This document shows positions 23,345-34,276 of a stretch of DNA of 64,000 bases, one piece after another. How positions within the stretch are numbered: position 1 is the stretch's first letter; every line of letters starts with the position of its first letter. A program made the position numbers and the translations under genes. Source of the stretch: Dryocosmus kuriphilus (lineage: Eukaryota > Arthropoda > Insecta > Hymenoptera > Cynipidae); assembly GCA_038277395.1 (NCBI GenBank), contig CM076193.1, positions 71,814,252 through 71,878,251 of the forward strand, read 5' to 3'. A model generated the notes under the pieces. It was not told the DNA's origin, made no database searches, and saw only the letters and a list, made by a program, of their open reading frames with translations.

Positions 23345-24580
23345 ATATATAAAAAATTATTTGTTTGACATTTTAACTATTCCACTACATTATTTAAAAT
23401 TAAATGGCTTACACATTAAATTTAAATATTTATGTCCAAAATTTAAAAATCTGTATCGAGAATTCCATAAATATTACTCGTAGTTTTTAATATTTCTTAC
23501 TCCAATTTTTATAATGCTTGTATTGAATTTTAAGTAAACTTTTTTTTTTAATTTGAAAGGGCATTTGAAGGGTATTTGTAATTTCAATATAACCCTTTAA
23601 AATTTCACAATGCGAATCGAAATTTAATAACGTTGTCTTGAATTTTCAAATTAAAAATTGAATTTTAATATTGTAATTTTAAAATTTCAAGGTGCGAATT
23701 GGAATTCAATGTAGCGATTCTGAATTTTTAAAACACGAACTGCATATTTCACAACAAGTGTCATCTAAGTTTCAAAAGAAGTGATATTGAATTTTCATTA
23801 CTTTTTTAATTTTAAATTACAAGAGTACATGAAATTTACGACATTCTTGTGCCTGTTAAAAACTTCCAAGGTTCCCTACTCTTCAGCTTATAAAAACCAT
23901 TAAATATTAAAATATACGTCAACCCACAAAAAAATTTAAAATTATAACTTCTTAAAAAGGGGCCGAACAATTTTTTTCATTTAAGCCTTAAAATACTCGG
24001 GAGGCATCCCTAAAACATATTCAGAAATTTCTGGGATAGGCGAGCACTTTTCAGTCAAAAGTGGTTCAAGCTATCCGTACTTTTATTAGTGAAAAATTTC
24101 AATAATTAATTTAATTAAACAAAAAAAGCTCCTAATTTTAACTTTAATTTTGATTTTAATTTCAAGTAAGGAAATCGTAAATTGGCCATTAACTAATGAT
24201 TAGCGAGTTTTTAAATCGTAAAGTTTCCTATGTTAACGCAGGAGGCAGTACGAAAACGTGATTATTACACAATAAATCCAGGTTGTACTTCTGAAACCGA
24301 CTCCTATAGCAAAAGAGTACATAGATATTTAATAATGAATGGTTTTTCCTATCAGGAAAGACAAGGAAATGATGATAATTTATTATTAAAACCGAATTTT
24401 AGTTAAAAGTTGTGGAAACAACCAGAGGGTATAGGAAATGTTCGCTGAAAACACCCTTGGATATATTTCTGCTAATTAATTAAAAATTCATTTTTTATCA
24501 TTTATCGCTAAGAATAGGCTTCTCGGGTTCTTACATCTTCTTTTCCCTTACCGCATCTAAGTGTATAATATCTTTGCTGA
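23345..24580 (+). repeat. R repeat, left-arm copy, 3' part, with the empty site of the 9.8-kb insertion
   Basis: It continues the R similarity after the gypsy element (reverse complement of about 43077-44262). At 24528-24545 R runs directly into CTTTTCCCTTACCGCATC, the sequence that in the right arm lies on the far side of the 9.8-kb insertion (33241-33273). No gene is supported. Confidence 0.8.
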
Positions 24581-25036
24581 GGCTGTTCACACGAACAATT
24601 TTCCGAGGAATTTTTACCGCGGAAAATGTGAAATGGCGCGGGAACTTTAAATATTGTTAAAATTTAAAATTAAAAAAAAAACAATTTTCACATAGTTTAA
24701 ATGTACAATTATGATAATCAGTATAATTTCTGTGACATAATGTAAAAAAATAGATAAAATGCCCAACCCTGAAATGAATATTTCAGAATTTCAGATTTCA
24801 GACGTTTACAGATGTGTTGTTGTCACTTATCAGGCTGAGTGTAAGTAGATATTATCTTTTCTTGAGTACTTTATTCTTATTCTGAAAGTCAGTATTTTAT
24901 TATTGTAATAATTTTTATCTTTTCGTCATCAGTTTTAAAAATAATTCTTATCATTTTTGTCATCAGTTTTGAAAATCTTGTACAAGTCCATATAACATAA
25001 CCTTTGAAATCCTATAATTGATAATTTTATACATAA

Positions 25037-26826
25037 ATGAATTGGTTGTTAGGTTTAAAAAATATGGATGGACGTTTATCCAACTATTTGACCGAAGAAA
25101 TTGAACTTCTTCGGCTGTTATTGCGACGACGGAAAAAGATGAGAAACAGGCGACATCGCGTTCATCCTCTTTGGAAACATCGACAGCTGGAAGGTAAAAT
25201 TAAAATTTTTGTTTATAATTAAACTAAAAATTAATTTCATCGTAAAAGAAATATCAATTTGACAGCTGAAGGTATTTTTTTGTAAAATTAAAATGTATTT
25301 TAATGAAATTTTCGCTCTGTCGTTATAAATCCTCTTTTTTTTTTGTTACCAACCTTTTTCTCTACATTACAGATACAAATTTTGTCTTTTCAAGAATCAT
25401 TAAAGAGCGTTTTTCATCCTAAAAAGATGTAATACCCTTTACAACTAAGAACTAAGAGATTTTGTTGAGAGGCCCGCTAATATTACTCGTACTGTACAAC
25501 TTGTAGGAGCACATGGAAATTTAATAAAAGAAATGGTTATCTTCGATCAAGTTATGTTCAGAGATTATACGCGTGTGACAGTGGAGAATTATGAAAAGCT
25601 ACTACTGCAAGTTTGTCCAGAAATATACAGTGCCCCAACAAGAGAGGATATCATCACTCCGTCTGAAAAGTTGATGGTCACATTAAGGTATTTGTAAAGA
25701 TGTACATACGATGCTCCGATGTTCATGTATAAATTTTGTTATTTGCAGGTACTTGGCTTCCGGGGAAAGCATCCATTCTCTTTCGAAACAATTTCGTATG
25801 GGTGTCAGTACAATAGACAAATCTATTATAAATGTGTTGAAAGTCATGTGTGAAAAACTGCAAGTAGACGTTTTGAAGATGCCAGAGACTATAGTTGGTT
25901 GGCAAAAGATAGAAAATGATTTCCAACAGAAGTGGCAGATGCCTCATTGCTGGGGAGCCATGGACGGCAAACAGGTCGTTATGACGGTAAATTTTAGATG
26001 TAAAATACCATGATTTAAACTATACTTCACTTTTAAATAATAATGCTTACATTATAATGATATACTAAGTAATGAACTATTTACAGGCTCAACCACACAG
26101 TGGCTCAGAATTTTTTAATTACAAGCATGCTCACAGCATCACTTTACTAGCAGTGTGCGATGCTAATTACAAATATGTACATAATTGTAGATATTGGAGG
26201 TAAAGGAAGACATCGATGGAGGAGTATTGCTTCATAGCATCTTTGGTCAAAGGCTTTTCTTTCGCTCTCTGATTCTTCCTCAATCATCAGAATTATTTCC
26301 GGGTAGTCCAGTAGTACCCCACTTCTGTGTGGCAGACGAGGCATTTCCTCTCAATATAAATATAATGCGTCCATTTTCTGAAAGATCTACGGGTCGTCTA
26401 CCAAATGACCAGAAGATCTTTAATTACAGATTAAGCAGAGCTCGAAGTGTTATTGAAAATACGTTTGGAATTATGTCTTCTAAGTGGAGAATTTTTCATG
26501 CGCCGATAAATGCACTTTATGATAATATAAAACTTATCATAATGGGATCGGTCTGCTTGCATAATTTTATAATTCAAGAAGAGGTACAGCTTCCCGAAGA
26601 TATTCAGCAGTACTGTCCGCCAAGCTCTGTTGATAGAATTGTCAGTGAGGTTGAAGTTGAAGGTGAATGGCGAGAAGATGATAGGATGGACGCTTTTCAA
26701 CCTTTGCCTCATCTTCAAAATGAAAATTTGTCTGCAGTTAGGATCAGAGACATTTTAAAAGATTATTTTGTTAATGAAGGTAGAGTACCTTGGCAACAGG
26801 AACGAGTTGACCATGGCACATTCTAA
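25037..26826 (+). pseudogene. PIF/Harbinger transposase, frameshifted (HARBI1-like)
   Basis: Exon 1 (25037-25193) is basic and helical. A second exon from about 25372 contains stops before ITPSEKLMVTLR. Exon 3 (25749-25986) has the HTH-like YLASGESIHSLSKQFRMGVS and the first catalytic D in CWGAMDGKQVV. Exon 4 (from 26087) carries CDANYKYV, then a 4-nt ACAT insertion near 26180 and a 2-nt loss near 26208 break the frame before VDIGGKG-type sequence. The end is open from 26194 to 26826, with VADEAFPLNINIMRPF and the last acidic residue in VIENTFGIM. GT-AG sites bound exons 3 and 4. PIF transposases are DDE nucleases cutting at TIRs. Confidence 0.85.
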
Positions 26827-28098
26827 GAAATTTTTTAGTTATAAAGTTGCCAAAATTTTATTTCTAGTTGCAGATTACTTCTTAAAAAAAATAGTTCTGA
26901 AACTTTGACATAACTTTTGTATGGTAATTATAAAAATAAAAACAATAAAACTTTTCCACAGTCATGCAATCATGGTGTGTACTTTACTTATTCTCAAGCT
27001 GAAAATTACTAGATCATAATTATTTGAATTTAAAGGTGTTGGACCAAATTCTTAGTTCAAAAAACGATTTTTTCGTTGTATTAAAAAGAAATATTACAAC
27101 TGAATATTTTTTCAGTCTGCAGCGGTGCTTAAATGTTACAGAGAATTATGCGTACAAAGCGAAAAAGTACGAAATTTTAATATTTTTTACAAAAGATGAA
27201 AAGTTAAAATTTTGAGATTAGATTTCAAATTCATCGTTTGGTAAAAAAAGTATTTGAATTAAAAAATGTTTTGCTCTGTACAAATATTTTTAGTTAAAAC
27301 AAGGCAGGAGCTACAGAGCGAAAAAATATCTAATTTATATTTATTAAGTAAAAAGAGTAATTTGCATTTCGAGTTAGAATTTGGTTTCAACACTCTTATT
27401 AAAGAATCAAAATTGAGTTTAACAGTTTTAGACAGTAAATCAAGATCAAGAGCCTTACAGAGATAAATACAAGATTCAGAGGGATTGCAGGAAGGTCATT
27501 TGTTCATTGAACTCTAGCAATAAATCATTAATATTTGGCTCTAGGTCCAAATCTTACGATTATAAATTAAAATACAAAAGTAGTTACAATCTTACTATAT
27601 CTACTTTTTTTTGTAAAATAAAGTTTTCGGAGATGTTAAACATAATCTTATCAGAAAAGTCACAATATTATTTATTCGACTATTACAAAGAAAGAAAAAA
27701 TCGTATTCCAGCATTTTTTATTATTTGAGCAAGAAACTTTTAACAAGTCTTGTTGTTGGCATTGCCAGTTGGCAAATGCCAACGCGATTACAACAAAGCC
27801 TCAATTATTTTGCTTTGATATTTGCACAATTTTTAATTATTTAGCAAATCTAGCAATTTCTTCTTACATTTAAATGACTAGATGCCGCGAGAATACAATA
27901 CTTGAAACCAAATATAACTAATTTTAAACCTGTAATTAAAGCTGAACAACATAATAAACCATAGAACGCTGTAACAATCCATTAGCTAATAATTGCAATA
28001 AATAGAAAATATAGCATTTAAAATAATATTAAGTAATTTCTATTAGCATTTTGAACACAAACTAAGATCTCTAAAACCCTCCTCTTTTTATCACAAAC
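26827..28098. other. Harbinger internal spacer
   Basis: This 1.3 kb lies between the convergent transposase and MADF genes. Short frames at 27024-27215, 27266-27466 and 27507-27728 show no domain and no splice structure. It probably holds both 3' UTRs. Confidence 0.5.
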
Positions 28099-29582
28099 TT
28101 AATGTCTAATGATCTCCGCGATCAACGTCGTTATCTGTGCTTGAATTTTCAACCTTACATTTAAATCAGGAATCTCTTCCAAAGTCTTTCCCAGCCATAG
28201 TTCCCATTCCTGCATTGCACTTAATGTTGGCACGGGAGCAGAATTTCGATTCTCAATGCTTTTTAGTACCGCTTCTTCAAGTGGGTCAATCGACTTTCTT
28301 CTTTTTTCTGAAAAGAATAATAATCATAGAATCGCATGAGAAGAAGTTTGTGAATCTTAATAATTGAATACAATATTTTACAATGGTCTGTATAAAGGTA
28401 TTGAAGCTCCTGCATTTACCGTCGTTTATCAAGTATATTTATAATTTTTTATTTATAATTTTTGTACATACTTGCTTCAAGTGATTCTGGAGTCGTTTTG
28501 TTGACATCAAAGCCCAGTTTCCTTATTTCCTTTTGAACACAATTTGTGTTATTTGACAGTGAAGGCACATTTGAAATTGTCCTAAAATTATAAAAAATAC
28601 CTATAAATTTTCCATTATACAACAAATATTTCTTTGCTTTTATGAACTTTGTAGCAAAAAAAAATCTATATGTAGTTAAACTCTATATATTTTATAACCC
28701 TTTCAAGTTTAATAGTGCGTGTATATGTATGTTATTTCCGCTACCGACACTTACGATCCTGGCTCCAAAGTATCATTTAAAAGTGCGAAATACGGTTCCA
28801 AAATCCACGGCTTTTTTTTAAACCAGCTGAACCACTTGGTGAGATTTTTTTCTTTCTATTATACGACTTTTTCAGTGAATAAAATTTACTTCGGACCATT
28901 GCCTCATTCCAACCTGTTAAATGCACCAATATATATGAATTTATATTAAAAATGATTTACTAATAAACAACACGTCATTAATAAGTAAAGTATAAAATAG
29001 TTAAATACATGTCTTTAAATATTAAATCTGAACCTGGCAAATGTAACGCCACTTTATTCCATGCTGCAGCTACTATGTAAGAACTTCTTTCTGCCACAGA
29101 AATTTTGAAATTCCACAAACAAGGTTGCTCCTTAATAACTTCTAGAAGCTTTATAGAATTCTTTTTTGAGTTTTCATCAACATCAAGACTTTCATCAAAC
29201 ATAAGCGTTTCAGGTGATTCCGTTCCTTTGTTCATTGCAAGCTGCTCCGTTTCTTTGGTAGTGGCGGTATGCGGGTGCTTTTGCACATTTCTGAAAATTT
29301 CCTGAAGAAAAAAATTAAACCAATATCACCAGAAAATATCGGGCAATATGATAGTATAAAAAACAAATATATCTTTAATGAACCTACGCTCCGGAATTCA
29401 TCCAAATACTCCACGCCATCTACCTCTGCATCTTCTAACTCACAACTAGATGATTTTTTTGTCAAAACGTTACCCACTATTTGCAGTTGGTCCACTGGCA
29501 CTCTGTTAAAGCATTCGTGTTTGTACCCTTCTGTGTAGTCAAATTGGACTTCGCACACTTCGCAGAAAAGCGTGTTTAAACT
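28099..29582 (-). pseudogene. Harbinger MADF/Myb-SANT-like DNA-binding gene, one frameshift
   Basis: Five exons on the minus strand: 29582-29388, 29301-29034, 28913-28755, 28581-28472 and 28307-28099 (TAA). All junctions are GT-AG and phases agree, except that exon 3 is one nucleotide short: its A8 run (about 28812-28819) needs nine for the frame to continue into PWILEPYFALLNDTLEPGS. The N-terminus has a possible Cys/His cluster (CEVCEVQFDYTEGYKHEC); the middle has a MADF-like stretch (LLEVIKEQPCLWNFKIS, AAAWNKVALHL) and WNEAMVRSKFYSLKKSYNRK; the C-terminus is helical (MQEWELWLGKTLEEIP). Family proteins recruit transposase to transposon ends. The start could be ATG 29558 or an upstream exon near 29676-29694. 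The indel may be real or a base-call error. Confidence 0.75.
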
Positions 29583-29984
29583 CTAAGATTAAAAGCAATA
29601 AATAAATAACAAATTGTTTAAAATTATACATAACATTAATAACAAAAAAATGATTAAATATCTTATACCATCATACAGATAATCCATCTTGACCTACAAA
29701 ATAAAAGTGAATTATTGTCAAGAAACATTTTAGGTTATGTTCTTCGACTTGTACAACATTTTTAAAACTGATGACAAAAAGATAAATTTAATTATTGAAC
29801 TCATGAAATACTGACTTTCCGAATAATATTAATGTACTCAAGAGGAAATAATATCTACTTACAAGCTTTCCTTCCCATGCTAAGTCACCGCCACAAAACG
29901 TCTCCGCAACACACAACGACTGACAAGTGACAACTCATCTGTAAACAACTGAAACCTGAAAACAACTGACACCTGAAATTATAA

Positions 29985-30055
29985 AATTATCATTTCAAAT
30001 ATTTATTTAAAAATATTTAAAATTCCCGTTCCATGTCACATTTTTAGCGGTAAAA
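29985..30055 (-). repeat. Right terminal inverted repeat of the Harbinger element, truncated
   Basis: The tract TTTAAAATTCCCGTTCCATG... AGCGGTAAAA is the diverged inverted counterpart of 24600-24670. Positions 29740-29990 also resemble the 5' subterminal region of the transposase side (ACATTTTTAAAACTGATGAC). It ends exactly where the inverted copy begins at 30056. Confidence 0.7.
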
Positions 30056-30059
30056 GGTA

Positions 30060-32780
30060 CTCTATAACCTTCATTAACAAAATAATCTTTTAAAATGTCT
30101 CTGATCCTAACTGCAGACAGATTTTCATTTTGAAGATGAGGCAAATGTTGAAAAGCGTTCATCCTATCATCTTCTCGCCATTCACCGCTTCAACTTCAAC
30201 CTCACTGACAATTCTATCAACAGAGCTTGGCGGACAGTACTGCTGCATATCTTCGGGAAGCTGTACCATTTTCTTGAATTATAAAATTATGCAAGCAGAC
30301 CAATCCCAATATGATAAGTTTTATATTATCATAAAGTGCATTTATCGGCGCACGGAAAATTCTCCATTTAGAAGACATAATTCCAAACGTATTTTCAATA
30401 ACACGTCGAGCTCTGCTTAATCTGTAATTAAAGATCTTCTGGACATTTGGTAGACGACCCGTAGATCTTTCAGAAAATGGACGCATTATATTTATATAGA
30501 GAGGAAATGCCTCGTCTGCCACACAGAAGTGGGGTACTAATGGACTACCAAGAAATAATTATGATGATTGAGGAAGATTCAGAGAGCGAGAGAAAAGCCT
30601 TTGACCAAATATGCTATGAAGCAATACTCCTCCATCGCTCTGTCTTCCTTTACCTCCAATATCTACAATTACATATTTGTAATTAGCATCGCACACTGCT
30701 GGTAAAGTGATGCTGTGAGCATGCTTGTAATTAAAAAATTCTGAGCCACTGTGTGGTTGAGCCTGTAAATAGTTCATTACTTAGTATCCCTACTAAAAAT
30801 ATCGGAAAGAAAACATATAGAAATCGGATAAAAACCGGAAACAAACCGAATAGGAAAAATTTGCTTTTTATCTGGCTATATCCGGTTTCTATCCGGTCTC
30901 AGATACATAATTTCGGAATCTATCCGGTTGTATCCGGTTCCTATCCGATCCGAGAAAGAGGATCAAAAAATATATAGTGAAAATATTCATTCCGGTCCTA
31001 TCCGGTTTCTATCCGATAAATGGAACCTCAAATTAAATATTTTTAAAAATCCAAAGTTCATTTTTATCCGTTTTCTATCCGATTCCTATAAGGGTCTTGA
31101 CTCAAGGGATGGTCTTTAAGACGGAAGTATTCTTATCCGTTTTCTATCCTATAGCTATAAGGGTCTTCACGCTCGTGATTGTCTTGGTAGTTCAGGACAC
31201 TTCCGCTAGGATCGCAGGGATTATTGTCTCACAATAGGAATCGATCGTCGGAGTTATAAGTTAGCCACAATTTTTCACCATTTTTATATTGAAAAGATGT
31301 ATCCAATACATCTGTTTGATCGTCATCGGTCCTTTTTTTGGTGCTTTTACAGCACATATATATACCGGGTATAAGTGTTTTGAAGAACCGAATAAGACCC
31401 CTATAGAAACCGGATATTAATATTATACCATGCCGGATAGACACCGGTTAGGAGTCGGATACAAACTGGGGACAAAAATCGGATAGGAATCGGATAGAAA
31501 CATAAAAAAGAAACCGGATAGAATTCGGTTAGGAGCTGGATAGGAATCGGATAGAAGTATTTTGCAGATCCAGATACAAATCGGATAGGAATCGGATATA
31601 AATATTAGACGATACCGGATAGACACCGGTTAGGAGTCGGATACAAACCGGGGACAAAAATCAGATACAGTGAGGTTAGGAACGGATAGGAACTCACTTC
31701 TATCCGGTTCTTATCCGATTCCTATCCGACATTTTAAGCAAGGATATAATTATAATGTAAGTATTATTAATTAAAAGTGAAGTATATAGTTTAAATCATG
31801 GTATTTACATCTAAAATTTACCGTCATAACAACCTGTTTGCTGTCCATGGCTCCCCAGCAATGAGGCATCTGCCACTTCTGTTGAAAATCATTTTCTATC
31901 TTTTGCCAACCAACTCTGACATCTTCAAAACGTCTACTTGCAGTTTTTCCCACATGACTTTCAACAACACATTTGGAATAAATTTGTCTATTGTACTGAC
32001 ACCCATACGAAATTGTTTCGAAAGAGAATGGATGCTTTCCCCGGAAGCCAAGTACCTGCAAATAACAAAATTTATACATGAACATCGGAGGATCGTATGT
32101 ACATCCTTTACAAATACCTTAATATGACCATCAACTTTTTAGACGGAGTGATTATATCCTCTCTTGTTGGGGCGCTGTATATTTCTGGACCAACCTGCAG
32201 TAGTAGCTTTTCATAATTCTCCACTGTCATACGCGTATAATCTCTGAACATAACTTGATCGAAGATAACCATTTCTTTTATTAAATTTCCATGTGCTCCT
32301 ACAAGTTGTACAGTACGAGTAACATTAGTGGGCCTCTCGACAAAATCTCTTAGTTCTTAGTTGTAAAGGGTACTACATCTTTTTAGGATGAAAAACGCTC
32401 TTTAAAGATTCTTGAAAAGACAAAATCTGTTTCTGTAATGTAGAGAAAAAGGTTGGTAACAAAAAAAAAGAGGATTTATACCGACAAAGCGAAAATTTCA
32501 TTAAAATACATTTTAATTTTACAAAAAAATACCTTCAGGTGTAAAATTGATATTTCTTTTACGATGAAATTAATTTCTAGTTTAATTATAAACAAAAATT
32601 TTAATTTTACCTTCCAGCTGTCGATGTTTCCAAAGAGGATGAACGCGATGTCGCCGATGTCGCCTGTTTCTCATCTTTTTCCGTCGTCGCAATAACAGCC
32701 AAAGAAGTTCAATTTATTCGGTCAAATAGTTTGATAAACGTCCATCCATATTTTTCAAACCTAACAACCAATTCATTTAT
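30060..32780 (-). pseudogene. Harbinger transposase remnant (right arm, copy 1)
   Basis: Recognisable blocks in order on the minus strand are a basic N-terminus near 32780-32620, KLLLQVGPEIYSAP-type sequence near 32190, the first-D block HCWGAMDSKQVV (about 31830; Ser replaces the usual Gly after D), QPHSGSEFFNYKHAHSI plus an intact IVDIGGKGRQSDGGV (30777-30559), then ADEAFPLYINIMRPF to VIENTFGIM (30522-30217). A frameshift follows LHNFIIQE. Here the VDIGGKG block is in frame, unlike the left copy, but other breaks make it inactive. Confidence 0.8.
30787..31744. mobile_element. 958-bp TA-flanked MITE made of TATCCG/CGGATA repeats
   Basis: It interrupts a Harbinger intron; the same site is unoccupied near 26070, 45795 and 59935. 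TA duplications are at 30785-30786 and 31745-31746. The ends TCCCTACTAAAAATATCGGA and (opposite strand) TCCTTGCTTAAAATGTCGGA form TIRs. The interior is packed with TATCCGGTTTCTATCCG-type words on the left half and their complements on the right, giving one long imperfect hairpin with a non-repetitive centre (about 31080-31370). No transposase. Confidence 0.8.
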
Positions 32781-33273
32781 GTATAAAATTATCAATTACA
32801 GGATTTCAAAGGTTATGTTATATCGACTTGTACAACATTTTTAAAACTGATGACAAAAAGATAAGAATTATTTTTAAAACTGATGACGAAAAGATAAAAA
32901 TTATTACAATAATAAAATACTGACTTTCAGAATAAGAATAAAGTACTCAGGAAAAGATAATATCTACTTACACTCAGCCTGATAAGTGACAACAACACAT
33001 CTGTAAACGTCTGAAATCTGAAATTCTGTAATATTCATTTCAGGGTTGGGCATTTTATCTATTTTTTTACATTATATCACAGAAATTCTACTGATTATCA
33101 TAATTGTACACTTAAACTATGTGAAAATTGTTTTTTTTTTTTATTTTAAAATTTAACAATATTTAAAGTTCCCGCGCCATTTCACATTTTCCACGGTAAA
33201 AATTCCTCGGAAAATTGTTCCTGTGAACAGCCTCAGCAAAGACATTATACACTTAGATGCGGTAAGGGAAAAG

Positions 33274-34199
33274 GAGAGGGGATAGGAATCGTTAGTAGGC
33301 TAGGATAAATGCAGTTGGCGCTGTCGGCGAAAATCCTAGCCCACCCCGCTGTGCTTCTCTTCCCAAAGATTTCTATTTTCTACCCGCTAGGAGTACCAAT
33401 CTTCTCTTAACAGGCTCCACTGAAATAATTTCCAGAAGGTAATATAGTTTTCTGAAAATATTCATGATCGCTAGAGCAATAATTAGAACTCTGTCTTACC
33501 ACACCCCACCCAACCCCTGCCTTACCAGGCGATCAAGGTCAATAAATAGCAATAGTGTAATATAAATAAATAATAAAAATCCACAATGAGATGAATATTT
33601 ATCATTGCTTAATGAAAATTAAATTCAATTAATATTTAACTGCAAATATTTGTAAAAGTATTTATATACATATATGCTTGGATTTCCGTTTAACAACTTT
33701 TTTTGAATTTCAGAATAAATATCTTATTTTACATTAAACCCAAATTGATACGAAGAGTTCTTACAAAATAATTTTCGATCCCTTTATATTTTAATAATAA
33801 TGACATGAAAGAAAGAATGATTTGCATAATATATCACAATTCCAGTGTAATTAACAATTCATATAATTTTGGCGTGAATTTTGTTACTTTAAATAACGTA
33901 GCGTAAACTATAAATGTTATGTTTAATATATTATGAGAGAATAGAAACAGGAAGAAATAAATAAATTTTCTTCATTCACTTCAATCTAACTTAAAATTGT
34001 TTAACTTCAAAAGATTTACTGATATGAAATTTGAAATGTATTTAAATTTTATGATTCGCTTCGGCCTAATTCAAAATTGTTTAAATTCAAGAGATTTACA
34101 TATATCAAAATTTACATTTATTTACAGTGAAATAATTGTCCTTGAATTCTATCAGCACTCGAGGTTAATATGATTCGATTAGAAATGATTTCAATTTAA

Positions 34200-34202
<3 letters not shown>
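33274..34202. other. Left end of the insertion, no gene
   Basis: The first 80 bp carry a hairpin, GGCTAGGAT / ATCCTAGCC (about 33299-33343). The remainder is A/T-rich non-coding sequence leading into the (TA)n tract. Confidence 0.45.

Positions 34203-34273
<71 letters not shown>
34203..34273. repeat. (TA)n microsatellite, target of the mariner-like element
   Basis: About 70 bp of alternating TA ends directly at the mariner-like TIR. The unit B counterpart (48253-48335) is longer and has a GATA interruption. Confidence 0.9.

Positions 34274-34276
<3 letters not shown>

Larger units (their letters stand above)
24581..30055 (+). mobile_element. PIF/Harbinger DNA transposon, nearly full length, inactive
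   Basis: The left end begins at or near GGCTGTTCACACGAAC (24581) and continues ACCGCGGAAAATGTGAAATGG. The inverted equivalent (CCATGTCACATTTTTAGCGG) ends at 30055, but the outermost ~35 bp of that end are missing, cut by a junction. Between them are a transposase on the plus strand and a spliced MADF/Myb-SANT gene on the minus strand, facing each other, which is the usual two-gene content of PIF/Harbinger elements. Partial copies at 30056-33232, 45272-47284 and 59408-61410 carry only transposase sequence. Confidence 0.85.
30056..33232 (-). mobile_element. Inverted PIF/Harbinger copy, 3' truncated, split by a MITE
   Basis: Reading on the minus strand, the copy starts at the TIR ending GTGAACAGCC (33232) and runs through transposase sequence to GGTAGAGTACC at 30056, where it meets the other element. 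It lacks the MADF gene and right TIR. Positions 30787-31744 are a later MITE insertion in an intron. The first part (32087-33232) is also part of tandem unit A. Confidence 0.85.
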
